The notes beneath the pieces were generated by a model. The model did not search any database. It saw only the letters and a list, made by a program, of their open reading frames with translations, and was not told the origin of the DNA. Positions 1-5,038 of a stretch of DNA of 5,355 nt are shown piece after piece (the first letter of the stretch is position 1; each line of letters starts with the position of its first letter). The stretch is from Methyloprofundus sp. (lineage in GTDB: Bacteria > Pseudomonadota > Gammaproteobacteria > Methylococcales > Methylomonadaceae): positions 1 to 5,355 of the forward strand of contig DAOVWV010000142.1 of the NCBI GenBank assembly GCA_030636485.1. Reading direction: 5' to 3'. The translations under genes and the position numbers were made by a program.

Positions 1-538
1 CCTGTTTTTCTTTGATGCGCTCTAGTGAGTCCATTGCCTTTGCCAGCTTGGAAGCGGAATCACTGTGTTGCTCAGTAACGGCTGCCTGGGCGCGTTGCAC
101 GCTTTCGGTTGCTTTTACCGTTTCTACTTGCTGTTTTAAGTGCTTAATATTTTGGTCTGCCAGTGCAATGGCATGGCGTAAACTATCTGCACTATTTGTG
201 TAGTCGTCACAGGAATTTTGTTCTATATTCAGCTGTTTCTCCAGTTCTGCCACTTTTTCGGCGAGCTCTAAAGCCAGGGTTTCATCCTTTTTTTCCAGAG
301 CCTGAATGGCATAATCTTCAAATTCAGTTATTTGGCTCGCAAGTGCCGCGCATTTTTGTTCGGCGACTTTTTGTCTTGCCATCTTCTCGGTCAGGTCATC
401 TTTAGAGTTTTTTAGTTCCTCTGTTGCGTCGCGTACTTCCTGATCCAGAATTTTCAAGGCTTGAGCATCTGCAAATGCTTCACCCGCTTCATTCGCACTA
501 CCACGCAGAGCTGTTATCACTTTTGACCATATACTCAT
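1..538 (-). CDS. PspA/IM30 family protein, YjfJ-like (5' part; 3' end off window)
   Basis: The reading frame is open from an ATG at 538-536 to the window edge, giving 179 codons with no stop. An AAGGAG ribosome site lies at 550-545, six bases before the ATG, which fixes the start. The protein begins MSIWSKVITALRGSANEAGE and is almost wholly charged, Ala/Glu/Lys/Gln-rich helix with heptad character from about residue 25 onward, as expected for the long coiled coil of PspA/IM30/Vipp1 proteins. Two blocks match the family as I know it: DAQALKILDQEVRDA near residues 24-38, and VKATESVQRAQAAVT near 140-155, which closely resembles E. coli YjfJ (about 230 aa). About 50 residues are therefore missing to the left. 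Family members form oligomers on the inner membrane and respond to envelope stress, but YjfJ itself is poorly characterised. There is no signal peptide or membrane segment. The exact subfamily is inferred. Confidence 0.9.
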   Translation of the reverse strand, partial: MSIWSKVITALRGSANEAGEAFADAQALKILDQEVRDATEELKNSKDDLTEKMARQKVAEQKCAALASQITEFEDYAIQALEKKDETLALELAEKVAELEKQLNIEQNSCDDYTNSADSLRHAIALADQNIKHLKQQVETVKATESVQRAQAAVTEQHSDSASKLAKAMDSLERIKEKQ

Positions 539-600
539 TTTTTTCTCCTTAATAGTCTCAGGGATAGGGAGATAAGTTTTAGCCTACTCCCCAATGTTTA

Positions 601-636
601 AATATAGCAGAAATTAGGTTTGCTGCCCATTTGCCA
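601..636 (-). promoter_or_regulatory. Candidate promoter(s) of the PspA-like gene
   Basis: Two overlapping readings are possible. A sigma-70 type promoter would have -35 TGGGCA at 629-624 (4 of 6), a 17-base spacer and -10 TATATT at 606-601 (5 of 6). A sigma-54 type site would be TGGCA at 636-632 and GCA at 623-621, with the GG and GC dinucleotides exactly 10 bases apart; it matches 8 of the 11 positions of TGGCAC-N5-TTGCA. Either leaves a leader of roughly 55-75 bases. An inverted repeat TGCCCAT (624-630) / ATGGGCA (663-669) overlaps the site and could be an operator. None of this is tested. Confidence 0.3.
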
Positions 637-717
637 TGGCCGTGCGAAGTATATGCTGAATGATGGGCAAAAAAGACTGTCCACCTTGCGTTTTAATAAT
701 GAAGTGCCTGAATTCAC

Positions 718-744
718 CCGGCTTAGAATTATCGTCTAAGCCGG
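718..744 (-). terminator. Strong stem-loop at the 3' end of the Nif3-like gene (no U tract)
   Basis: A perfect 10-bp inverted repeat has arms CCGGCTTAGA (718-727) and TCTAAGCCGG (735-744) around a 7-base loop. The TAG stop at 738-736 lies inside the hairpin. On the minus strand the stem is followed by GTGAATTC and not by a T run, so it is not a standard intrinsic terminator. It may mark the transcript 3' end, protect it from exonucleases, or cooperate with Rho. It separates the NUDIX/Nif3 unit from the PspA-like gene on the same strand. Confidence 0.5.
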
Positions 745-1497
745 ATTATCACTATCAATAAACACACATTCCAATGTGTGTTCAGCTTGTAGTCTTTGCA
801 TTAAAGCCAATACGCCAAAAATCTCTGTCGCATAATGCCCACCGGCAAACATATGTATGCCATTTTCCTGGCTTTCATGCCAGTCATGCTCGGATATTTC
901 ACCGGTTATAAAAGCATCAAGCCCTGCTTTGTGGGCTAATGCCCAGTCACTATTGGCACCGCCGGTAATAATGCCCACTGATTCAATTAACTGCTTTTCA
1001 TCGGGGCAGGCAATAATCACATCATGATTGAGTACTGACTGTAATTTAATGCTGAGTTCTTTGGCAGTGAGTGGTTCAGACAGGAGGCCTTCTATGCCGG
1101 TAGGGCTGCCTTTGTAATCACCAAAGGGGTTTTGCTGCTGACAGCCTATCAGTTGGCCTAATACGGCGGCATTGCCGACTGCCGGGTGGGCATCTAGGGG
1201 GAGGTGATAGGCAAATAAATTGATATTGTGCTGTACCAAAGGGAAAATACGCTTGGCAAAGTGACCGGTCAGGGGACGTGCCCCATGGAAATTCCAGAAT
1301 AAACCATGATGCACAACCAAACTGTCAGCACCTAAATCAGCTGCCTGAGTAATTGAGTCATGGGTTGCAGAAACAGCAAAGGCTATTTTTTTGATTTTTT
1401 CCGAGCCTTCTAGTTGTAGGCCATTTGGGCAGTAATCTTTAAAGCTTGCAGGGTTGAGTAAATTATTGAAATAGTTTTCCAGTTCGGTTCTATGCAT
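736..1497 (-). CDS. ybgI: Nif3/YbgI-type dinuclear metal centre protein (DUF34)
   Basis: This 253-aa protein matches the length and layout of E. coli YbgI (247 aa). The N-terminal block, with ELENYF and DYCPNGLQLEG at residues 21-31, is diagnostic. Candidate metal ligands are visible: His63 and His64 in VVHHGLFW, Asp102 in YHLPLDAH, and His221 and Glu225 in GGHYATE. They sit where YbgI has its two-metal site. TGEISEHDW (198-206) is a further family block. Family members form toroidal hexamers with metals facing the cavity; roles in GTP cyclohydrolase-like or metal-insertion chemistry have been proposed but the function is unsettled. I chose the ATG at 1497 over the in-frame TTG at 1512 because it gives the usual N-terminus and has GAGG nine bases upstream. 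It follows the NUDIX gene by 4 bases, suggesting coupled translation. No key residue is missing. Confidence 0.95.
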   Translation of the reverse strand: MHRTELENYFNNLLNPASFKDYCPNGLQLEGSEKIKKIAFAVSATHDSITQAADLGADSLVVHHGLFWNFHGARPLTGHFAKRIFPLVQHNINLFAYHLPLDAHPAVGNAAVLGQLIGCQQQNPFGDYKGSPTGIEGLLSEPLTAKELSIKLQSVLNHDVIIACPDEKQLIESVGIITGGANSDWALAHKAGLDAFITGEISEHDWHESQENGIHMFAGGHYATEIFGVLALMQRLQAEHTLECVFIDSDNPA

Positions 1498-1501
1498 GGA
1501 C

Positions 1502-1999
1502 TTAGCCCTCAAATTTTAACCATAAGGCTTTAAATGTTTCAGTCAAGGTGGGGTCATCATTGGCGACACGCTGGGAAACTTGCTTGATAGCAAGCCACTC
1601 GCCGCCATCAATTTCATCAGCCTCCAAGGTAAACGGGCCATTGTGCAAACTGCGGTATACTTGTACAAATTCCATGCCTGTCTCAGGTTTTGCAGGCAGT
1701 TTAAATAAAAAGCTAAGGCTGTCGTCAACACAGACCCCCAGTTCTTCAATCGTTTCGCGGTGAGCGCAGGCCGCATAGCTTTCGCCTGCATCGACATGCC
1801 CTGCCGCTGAAGTATCCCAAAGGCCGGCATTAATATCTTTGCTCAGAGAGCGTTTTTGTAAAAAAAGTTGCTGCTGATCATTAAACACCAGAATGTGCAC
1901 GGCTCTATGGCGTAAGCCAAGCTGGTGGACCAGGTTACGGGGTTTGTTTTCGATAAATTGGTCATTTTCATCGACTACAGGGATCAGTTCTTGGTTCAT
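1502..1999 (-). CDS. NUDIX hydrolase (YfcD/IPP isomerase-like)
   Basis: This 165-aa protein has a full NUDIX box at residues 67-89: G67, E73, R81-E82, E85-E86, G88 in the GX5EX7REUXEEXGU pattern. The only departure is Thr83 at the usually hydrophobic U position. The N-terminal part (PVVDENDQFI, then LRHRAVHILVFN at 29-40, LFLQKRS and GLWDTSAAGHV) follows the arrangement of E. coli YfcD and related isopentenyl-diphosphate isomerase-like NUDIX proteins. NUDIX enzymes cleave nucleoside diphosphate-X compounds with a divalent metal held by the box glutamates; the substrate here cannot be told from sequence. It is cytoplasmic, with no signal or membrane segment. The ATG at 1999-1997 has only a weak GGA at 2010-2008 upstream. 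It is the first gene of a unit with the Nif3-like gene and is divergent from the TetR gene, so they may share control elements. Confidence 0.92.
   Translation of the reverse strand: MNQELIPVVDENDQFIENKPRNLVHQLGLRHRAVHILVFNDQQQLFLQKRSLSKDINAGLWDTSAAGHVDAGESYAACAHRETIEELGVCVDDSLSFLFKLPAKPETGMEFVQVYRSLHNGPFTLEADEIDGGEWLAIKQVSQRVANDDPTLTETFKALWLKFEG
1507..1510 (-). promoter_or_regulatory. Ribosome binding site deciding the Nif3-like start
   Basis: GAGG at 1510-1507 lies inside the last codons of the NUDIX gene, nine bases before the ATG at 1497. It supports that ATG over the TTG at 1512. Because the site overlaps the end of the upstream gene, ribosomes finishing the NUDIX gene can reinitiate here. 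Confidence 0.6.
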
Positions 2000-2085
2000 A
2001 ACAGCTATCCAGATAGTGATAAAGGCTTTTGCCTTTTTCGGTATTGAGGTATTCTAAAGCATTCGTAAGGCAGTGCGGTAATAAT
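2000..2085. promoter_or_regulatory. Divergent control region with two candidate operators
   Basis: This 86-bp gap separates the NUDIX and TetR genes. It holds CTATC (2005-2009) and GATAG (2012-2016) separated by CA, a palindrome whose half-sites equal those of the classical tet operator but with a 2-base centre instead of 3. It also holds AAAGGC (2021-2026) and GCCTTT (2031-2036) around TTTT. Either could bind the TetR-family protein. A weak plus-strand promoter guess is TTGCCT (2029-2034) with TATTCT (2050-2055), but its 15-base spacer is short. I see no convincing minus-strand promoter. Confidence 0.35.
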
Positions 2086-2691
2086 ATGGCAAGACGTAGT
2101 GAACATAGTCAGCAACAAATCAAACAAATGGTGCTGGAAGCAGCAGAAGAAATTATTCAGGAACAAGGCTTTTCAGCCTTAAAAGTACGTAAAATTGCAA
2201 TGGATATAGGTTATACCGTGGGGAGTGTCTATATGGTATTTGCAAACATGAATGACTTGAATATGCATATCAAGGCACGTACCTGGCAAAAGTTACTGCT
2301 CCATCTTGAACAGAGTTCAGGAGAATCAATCGCTTTAGTCAGCATTGAAAATATGGCGGTTGCCTATCTTGATTTCACGGTGCTCAACAAAGGTTTGTGG
2401 TGTATGTTATTTGAACATCAGCCACCGATAGATGAGCAGGTGCCTGAGTGGTATTTGCAAGCGCTTGAACGGGTGGTTGAGTTTGTCGATCAATTAATGA
2501 AACAGCTGAATACCTCACATTCTGATGCGCAGATACAGCAGGCAGCACAGGCCTTAACAGCCAGTGTGCAGGGTGTATGTATGCAATTGCTGATGCGCCA
2601 GCCTTCTATAGAAAATATTAAACTGGCCAGAGCAGATGTGGTTCTTCTGGTTGAGTGTTTTATGCGTGGCTGGCTAGAGGAGGCAAAATAA
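2086..2691 (+). CDS. TetR/AcrR family transcriptional regulator
   Basis: This 201-aa protein begins MARRSEHSQQQ. Its N-terminal third is a typical TetR DNA-binding domain: helix 1 IKQMVLEAAEEIIQEQGF (12-29), then ALKVRKIAMDIGYTVGSVYMVF (31-52), the helix-turn-helix with the family's G-x-VY-x-xF pattern, then NMNDL. The rest is a helical ligand and dimer domain of normal length, consistent with the WHG-type C-terminal group. Its ligand is not predictable. I chose the ATG at 2086 over an in-frame TTG at 2029 because the usual N-terminus starts here and the TTG lies inside a palindrome. Its ribosome site is poor (AAGG at 2067-2070 is too distant), which may keep expression low. It is one base from the transporter gene and divergent from the NUDIX gene. 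By analogy with similar pairs it probably represses its own operon and is relieved by a small molecule linked to the transporter. Confidence 0.93.
   Translation: MARRSEHSQQQIKQMVLEAAEEIIQEQGFSALKVRKIAMDIGYTVGSVYMVFANMNDLNMHIKARTWQKLLLHLEQSSGESIALVSIENMAVAYLDFTVLNKGLWCMLFEHQPPIDEQVPEWYLQALERVVEFVDQLMKQLNTSHSDAQIQQAAQALTASVQGVCMQLLMRQPSIENIKLARADVVLLVECFMRGWLEEAK
2676..2683 (+). promoter_or_regulatory. Strong ribosome binding site of the MFS gene, inside the TetR gene
   Basis: AGAGGAGG at 2676-2683 is nine bases before the ATG at 2693 and lies within the last codons of the TetR gene, whose TAA is at 2689-2691. The single base between stop and start supports co-translation. This site is far stronger than the one before the TetR gene, so the transporter should be made in larger amounts than its regulator. 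Confidence 0.75.
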
Positions 2692-2692
2692 A

Positions 2693-4003
2693 ATGAACTT
2701 ACTCGCTGGAAAGCCGCAAGCAACCCCCGTTGCCGAGCGGCGGGAATTAATCGCCTGGGCATTGTATGATTTTGCCAATTCAGGCTACACCACGGTGATC
2801 ATGACGACGATTTATAGTGCCTATTTTGTCGGTGTCATTGCCGCCAGTACGCAGGATATTTCTCCGGGCATGCCAACATTATTGTGGTCTATTGCCATCG
2901 GCCTGGCTAATTTTGTGGTGATGATAGCGGGGCCCGTTATTGGCGCTTTGGCCGATCATCGGGCGAGTAAAAAAACATTTCTACTTATTTCCAGTGTTGG
3001 CTGTGTGGTTGCAACGGCACTGTTGGCATTTGTCGACCCAGGCGATGTGTGGTTATCAATGCTGTTGGTGATTATCTCGGCGATTATGTTTGCGCAGGGG
3101 GAAAACCTGATTGCCGCCTTTTTGCCGGAGTTGGTGAGCAAAGAAAAAATGGGGCGGATGTCAGGCTATGGCTGGAGTGTTGGTTATTTTGGCGGCTTGT
3201 TAACTCTAGGGCTTTGTCTGGGAATTATTTTTTGGGGAAAAGAGCAGGGCATGGCAGATACTGAGACGATCCCGCTAACTCTACTGCTGACGGCTGCCAT
3301 TTTTGCATTAACCGCGACCCCGACCTTTCTGTGGCTACGTGAACGCGCTGTACCGCAGCCAGGTAATAGCAAGCTTTCTTATTTTCGGCTCAGTTATAAT
3401 CGCTTATGCCAAACCTTTAAGCGAGCCATACATTTTAAGGATTTATTCCGCTTTTTATTGGCACTGGCTGTTTATCAATCGGGGGTCAGTACCGTGATTG
3501 TCTTGGCGGCTATTTATGCGCAGGAGACGATGGGTTTTAGCCGACAAGAGTTGATTATCCTGATTATGGTCGTCAATGTAACCGCAGCAGTAGGCGCATT
3601 TATTTGTGGTCACTTGCAGGATAGAATAGGCTCAGTGCCGACATTAACGATCACACTGGTGTTATGGATTATCGCCATTTTGACCGCTATTTTTGCTGTA
3701 TCACCGACACATATGTGGCTTGCCGGGAATATTATTGGCGTTGCCATGGGGGCGAGTCAGTCTGTAGGGCGGGCACTGGTGAGTAAGTTTACCCCAGCTG
3801 AGCGTAGTGGTGAATTTCTTGGCTTATGGGGCGTTGTTATCCGCTTGTCTGCAATAGTCGGGCCATTAAGCTATGGACTGGTCAATTATTTAACCCAGGG
3901 AAACCATCGTCAGGCATTATTATCGACGTTGGTGTTTTTTGTTATTGGTTTACTGTTGCTGTTGCGGGTTGATGAAAAGCGTGGAGAAAGGGCGGCCGGA
4001 TAG
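2693..4003 (+). CDS. MFS transporter, UMF1 / Atg22-like family
   Basis: This 436-aa protein reads as 12 membrane segments, roughly at residues 28-50, 64-87, 96-113, 120-142, 160-181, 195-216, 253-275, 286-307, 316-336, 342-360, 374-400 and 408-425, with a central polar loop at 217-252. The signature WALYDFANSGY (22-32) is typical of the UMF1 group (related to yeast Atg22). MFS motif A occurs in both halves: GPVIGALADHRASKK (80-94) and GHLQDRIGSVPT (306-317). Further family blocks are AFLPELV (142-148), SGYGWSVGYFGG (157-168) and GASQSVGRALVSKFTPAE (353-370). It sits in the inner membrane. Substrates of bacterial UMF1 proteins are mostly unknown; yeast Atg22 is an amino-acid effluxer, which need not apply here. 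It follows the TetR gene by one base, and induction through that regulator is the likely control. The frame is intact and I see no terminator after it. Confidence 0.94.
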   Translation: MNLLAGKPQATPVAERRELIAWALYDFANSGYTTVIMTTIYSAYFVGVIAASTQDISPGMPTLLWSIAIGLANFVVMIAGPVIGALADHRASKKTFLLISSVGCVVATALLAFVDPGDVWLSMLLVIISAIMFAQGENLIAAFLPELVSKEKMGRMSGYGWSVGYFGGLLTLGLCLGIIFWGKEQGMADTETIPLTLLLTAAIFALTATPTFLWLRERAVPQPGNSKLSYFRLSYNRLCQTFKRAIHFKDLFRFLLALAVYQSGVSTVIVLAAIYAQETMGFSRQELIILIMVVNVTAAVGAFICGHLQDRIGSVPTLTITLVLWIIAILTAIFAVSPTHMWLAGNIIGVAMGASQSVGRALVSKFTPAERSGEFLGLWGVVIRLSAIVGPLSYGLVNYLTQGNHRQALLSTLVFFVIGLLLLLRVDEKRGERAAG

Positions 4004-4047
4004 GAATTAAGTGTTTGATGCGCGGAGCTCACACAATCTAACCTTGT

Positions 4048-4058
4048 TCGTTATATTT
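4048..4058. repeat. Left copy of an 11-bp inverted repeat flanking the toxin-antitoxin pair
   Basis: TCGTTATATTT here is the exact reverse complement of AAATATAACGA at 4678-4688. The copies lie 22 bases beyond the antitoxin stop and 42 bases upstream of the toxin start, so they enclose the pair. Next to this copy, TTCTGAAA (4061-4068) also recurs directly at 4673-4680. These may be boundaries of a moved segment, though both sequences are AT-rich and short. Confidence 0.4.
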
Positions 4059-4079
4059 TTTTCTGAAAGGTTCTGTATA

Positions 4080-4361
4080 TTAATACTGTTTTTCTATGTA
4101 TTTACCATCTGCAAATTTATGTAAAATACTGGTAATAAATGTTTGATAAGGAATTCCTTCAACCAAAGCCAGCTTTTGAAGTTCTGAAAGGTCACGATTA
4201 GCAATACGAATATTAATTCTTTTATCTTTTTTAAACGTTGTTGCTGCAACTTGTCTGTGCTTTTCTATTTCATCTTTTACATTTGGAACAGATTTGAGTT
4301 TTCCAGACTCAAATGCACTTAGAATTTCTTGTTCCTCTTCATCTAACTTGTATTCAACCAT
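4080..4361 (-). CDS. CopG-like (ribbon-helix-helix) antitoxin
   Basis: This 93-aa protein has an acidic N-terminal part (EYKLDEEEQEILSAFESG, 3-20) and a C-terminal ribbon-helix-helix: strand KDKRINIRIA (45-54), helix NRDLSELQKLALVEG (55-69), helix PYQTFITSILHKFADG (71-86). RINIRI followed by EGIPYQTFITSILHK is a pattern I recognise from CopG-family antitoxins that accompany BrnT-like toxins. It should bind DNA as a dimer and neutralise the upstream toxin. The ATG at 4361 is two bases after the toxin stop, with GGTGA at 4372-4368 as ribosome site. The order (toxin first, antitoxin second) is that of BrnTA modules. Base composition is low in GC (about 32-38% in two sampled 60-base lines against about 50% in one sampled line of the MFS gene), suggesting transfer. 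The antitoxin may repress its own promoter. Confidence 0.85.
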   Translation of the reverse strand: MVEYKLDEEEQEILSAFESGKLKSVPNVKDEIEKHRQVAATTFKKDKRINIRIANRDLSELQKLALVEGIPYQTFITSILHKFADGKYIEKQY

Positions 4362-4363
4362 AA

Positions 4364-4636
4364 TTATTCACCAATATATTTTTTTGTTGCCTTACGGCTA
4401 GGTATGATTGTTTTTAAAAATATTTCATTTTCTGATTCTACATAGGGAACCAGATAAACATAATATTTGACCATTACAACGGAAATCATTTGTTTTGGAT
4501 AACGGGAATAATTTGGGTGTGGGTATACATCTAGTTCATCACCATTTCCAATATGGAAGACAATTTCTTCGAATGATATTCCTCGCTCTACTTTCAGAAT
4601 TTCATTCTTCTCTCGATTCCAATTATAACTTTTCAT
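4364..4636 (-). CDS. BrnT-like toxin of a type II toxin-antitoxin pair
   Basis: This 90-aa protein has the BrnT-like pattern: YNWNREKNEILKVERGISFEEIV (4-26), an N-terminal strand and helix with the usual W-x-x-x-K-N and GISFE signature; HPNYSRYPKQ (40-49); a strand VKYYVYLVPYVE (56-67); and IFLKTIIPSRKATKKY (72-87), the C-terminal strand and helix corresponding to the BrnT RIISARKA region. BrnT is a small RNase-fold toxin that stops translation; that activity here is inferred from the family. Length is normal and the frame is intact. It is translated first, with the antitoxin start two bases after its stop. The ATG at 4636 has no purine-rich ribosome site: TTCCTTT precedes it and an extended -10 lies seven bases upstream, so the message may be leaderless. 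A neighbouring TTG or GTG start is not needed. Confidence 0.83.
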   Translation of the reverse strand: MKSYNWNREKNEILKVERGISFEEIVFHIGNGDELDVYPHPNYSRYPKQMISVVMVKYYVYLVPYVESENEIFLKTIIPSRKATKKYIGE

Positions 4637-4642
4637 AAAGGA

Positions 4643-4651
4643 ACTATAGCA
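4643..4651 (-). promoter_or_regulatory. Extended -10 promoter of the toxin-antitoxin operon
   Basis: TGC-TATAGT at 4651-4643 fits the extended -10 pattern TGN-TATAAT with one mismatch. No good -35 is present (AATACA at 17-base spacing matches poorly), which extended -10 promoters tolerate. The expected start point falls on or within a base or two of the toxin ATG at 4636. Confidence 0.5.
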
Positions 4652-4677
4652 TAATGTCTGCCTATTGTATTCTTCTG

Positions 4678-4688
4678 AAATATAACGA
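4678..4688. repeat. Right copy of the 11-bp inverted repeat flanking the toxin-antitoxin pair
   Basis: AAATATAACGA is the exact reverse complement of 4048-4058. It abuts GAGGCTGTAGGAAAAAC (4687-4703), which I take as the possible outer end of the IS remnant, so the repeat lies at the boundary between the toxin-antitoxin segment and the IS tail. Confidence 0.4.
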
Positions 4689-5037
4689 GGCTGTAGGAAA
4701 AACCGTAAAATACGGCTCCCTCTGAACTACTCGAAATTTTTTTTGATTTTTAACATCATCCTCGCTTTTTTCATTTATTTCAACATTTCCATTTCATTAC
4801 CTGGATTTTCTACCTTCAAACCTCCATTTATCACAGTGGCGGGGTTTCTTAGACATTTAGTTTTTAGTTCACAGTCTCGACAATCGGTGAGTTTCCCTTT
4901 AAAAAAGGCTTTGCTGTTGCCATACTTGTCGGTATCTTTGCTTTCTTTTGATAGCTTCTTTCCCGCTGGGCATTTGCAGGTTTTCTGGATCGGGTCGAAG
5001 TTAAACTCGCTGGCGGGGAATGTGGGTTTATTCCCTG
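4687..5037 (-). mobile_element. Remnant of an IS1182-like insertion sequence (3' part)
   Basis: This stretch carries a transposase fragment on the minus strand, a hairpin with a T run downstream of it, and at its left edge GAGGCTGTAGGAAAAAC, which resembles a terminal inverted repeat of DDE-type IS elements; I have no second end to pair it with. The right limit is set by the first RAYT codons at about 5035. The 5' part of the transposase gene and the other IS end are absent, so the copy cannot be active. Between 4720 and 4775 I see only AT-rich sequence with an 8-T run. Confidence 0.55.
4698..4717 (-). terminator. Small intrinsic terminator-like hairpin in the IS tail
   Basis: On the minus strand the sequence reads AGCCGTA-TTT-TACGGTT and then continues the T run, five Ts in all (4702-4698). 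The stem is CCGTA/TACGG, extended by a G-U and an A-U pair. It is short, so termination may be partial. Placed between the transposase remnant and the toxin promoter, it would insulate the toxin-antitoxin operon from upstream reading. Confidence 0.45.
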
Positions 5038-5038
5038 G
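4775..5038 (-). pseudogene. Transposase fragment with CPAG/Cys-rich block (DDE_Tnp_1_6-like, IS1182 type)
   Basis: Read in the frame ending at TAA 4777-4775, the minus strand gives 87 codons without a normal start; a TAA directly precedes the first codon. It contains PASEFNFDPIQKTCKCPAGK, then GNSKAFFKGKLTDCRDCEL and KTKCLRNPAT. The FDP...TCxCPAGK...DCxxC...KC arrangement is the Cys-rich block found in the C-terminal half of IS1182-type DDE transposases. The catalytic Asp region before it and the usual final 100 or so residues, including the last catalytic Glu region, are missing: after NPATVINGG the family resemblance stops and the frame ends with NEMEMLK. It is therefore a deleted, inactive relic. 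The family name rests on remembered motif patterns. Confidence 0.75.

Noticed and set aside
12..405. Two plus-strand open frames (12-203 and 163-405)
   Set aside because: They are antisense to the PspA-like gene, whose coding strand is clear, and their translations have no family pattern.
567..591. Leader hairpin GGGAG/CTCCC upstream of the PspA-like gene
   Set aside because: It has only five pairs and a 15-base loop, and I recognise no riboswitch or thermometer pattern.
1510..1512. TTG start for the Nif3-like protein, five residues longer
   Set aside because: The ATG at 1497 gives the family's normal N-terminus and has a better-placed GAGG ribosome site.
2029..2031. TTG start for the TetR-family protein, 19 residues longer
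   Set aside because: The extra residues do not fit a TetR N-terminus and the TTG lies inside a palindrome. ATG at 2086 is the usual type of start.
4036..4056. Possible integron attC site beside the toxin-antitoxin pair
   Set aside because: ATCTAAC fits RYYYAAC on the plus strand (GTTAGAT on the minus strand), but the matching TAAC is only 7 bases away. Real attC sites are about 57 bases or longer with paired inner boxes, which are absent.
4004..4079. Terminator between the convergent MFS and antitoxin genes
   Set aside because: The best inverted repeat is AACCTT (4040-4045) / AAGGTT (4067-4072) with a 21-base loop. It has no T run after the stem in either direction.
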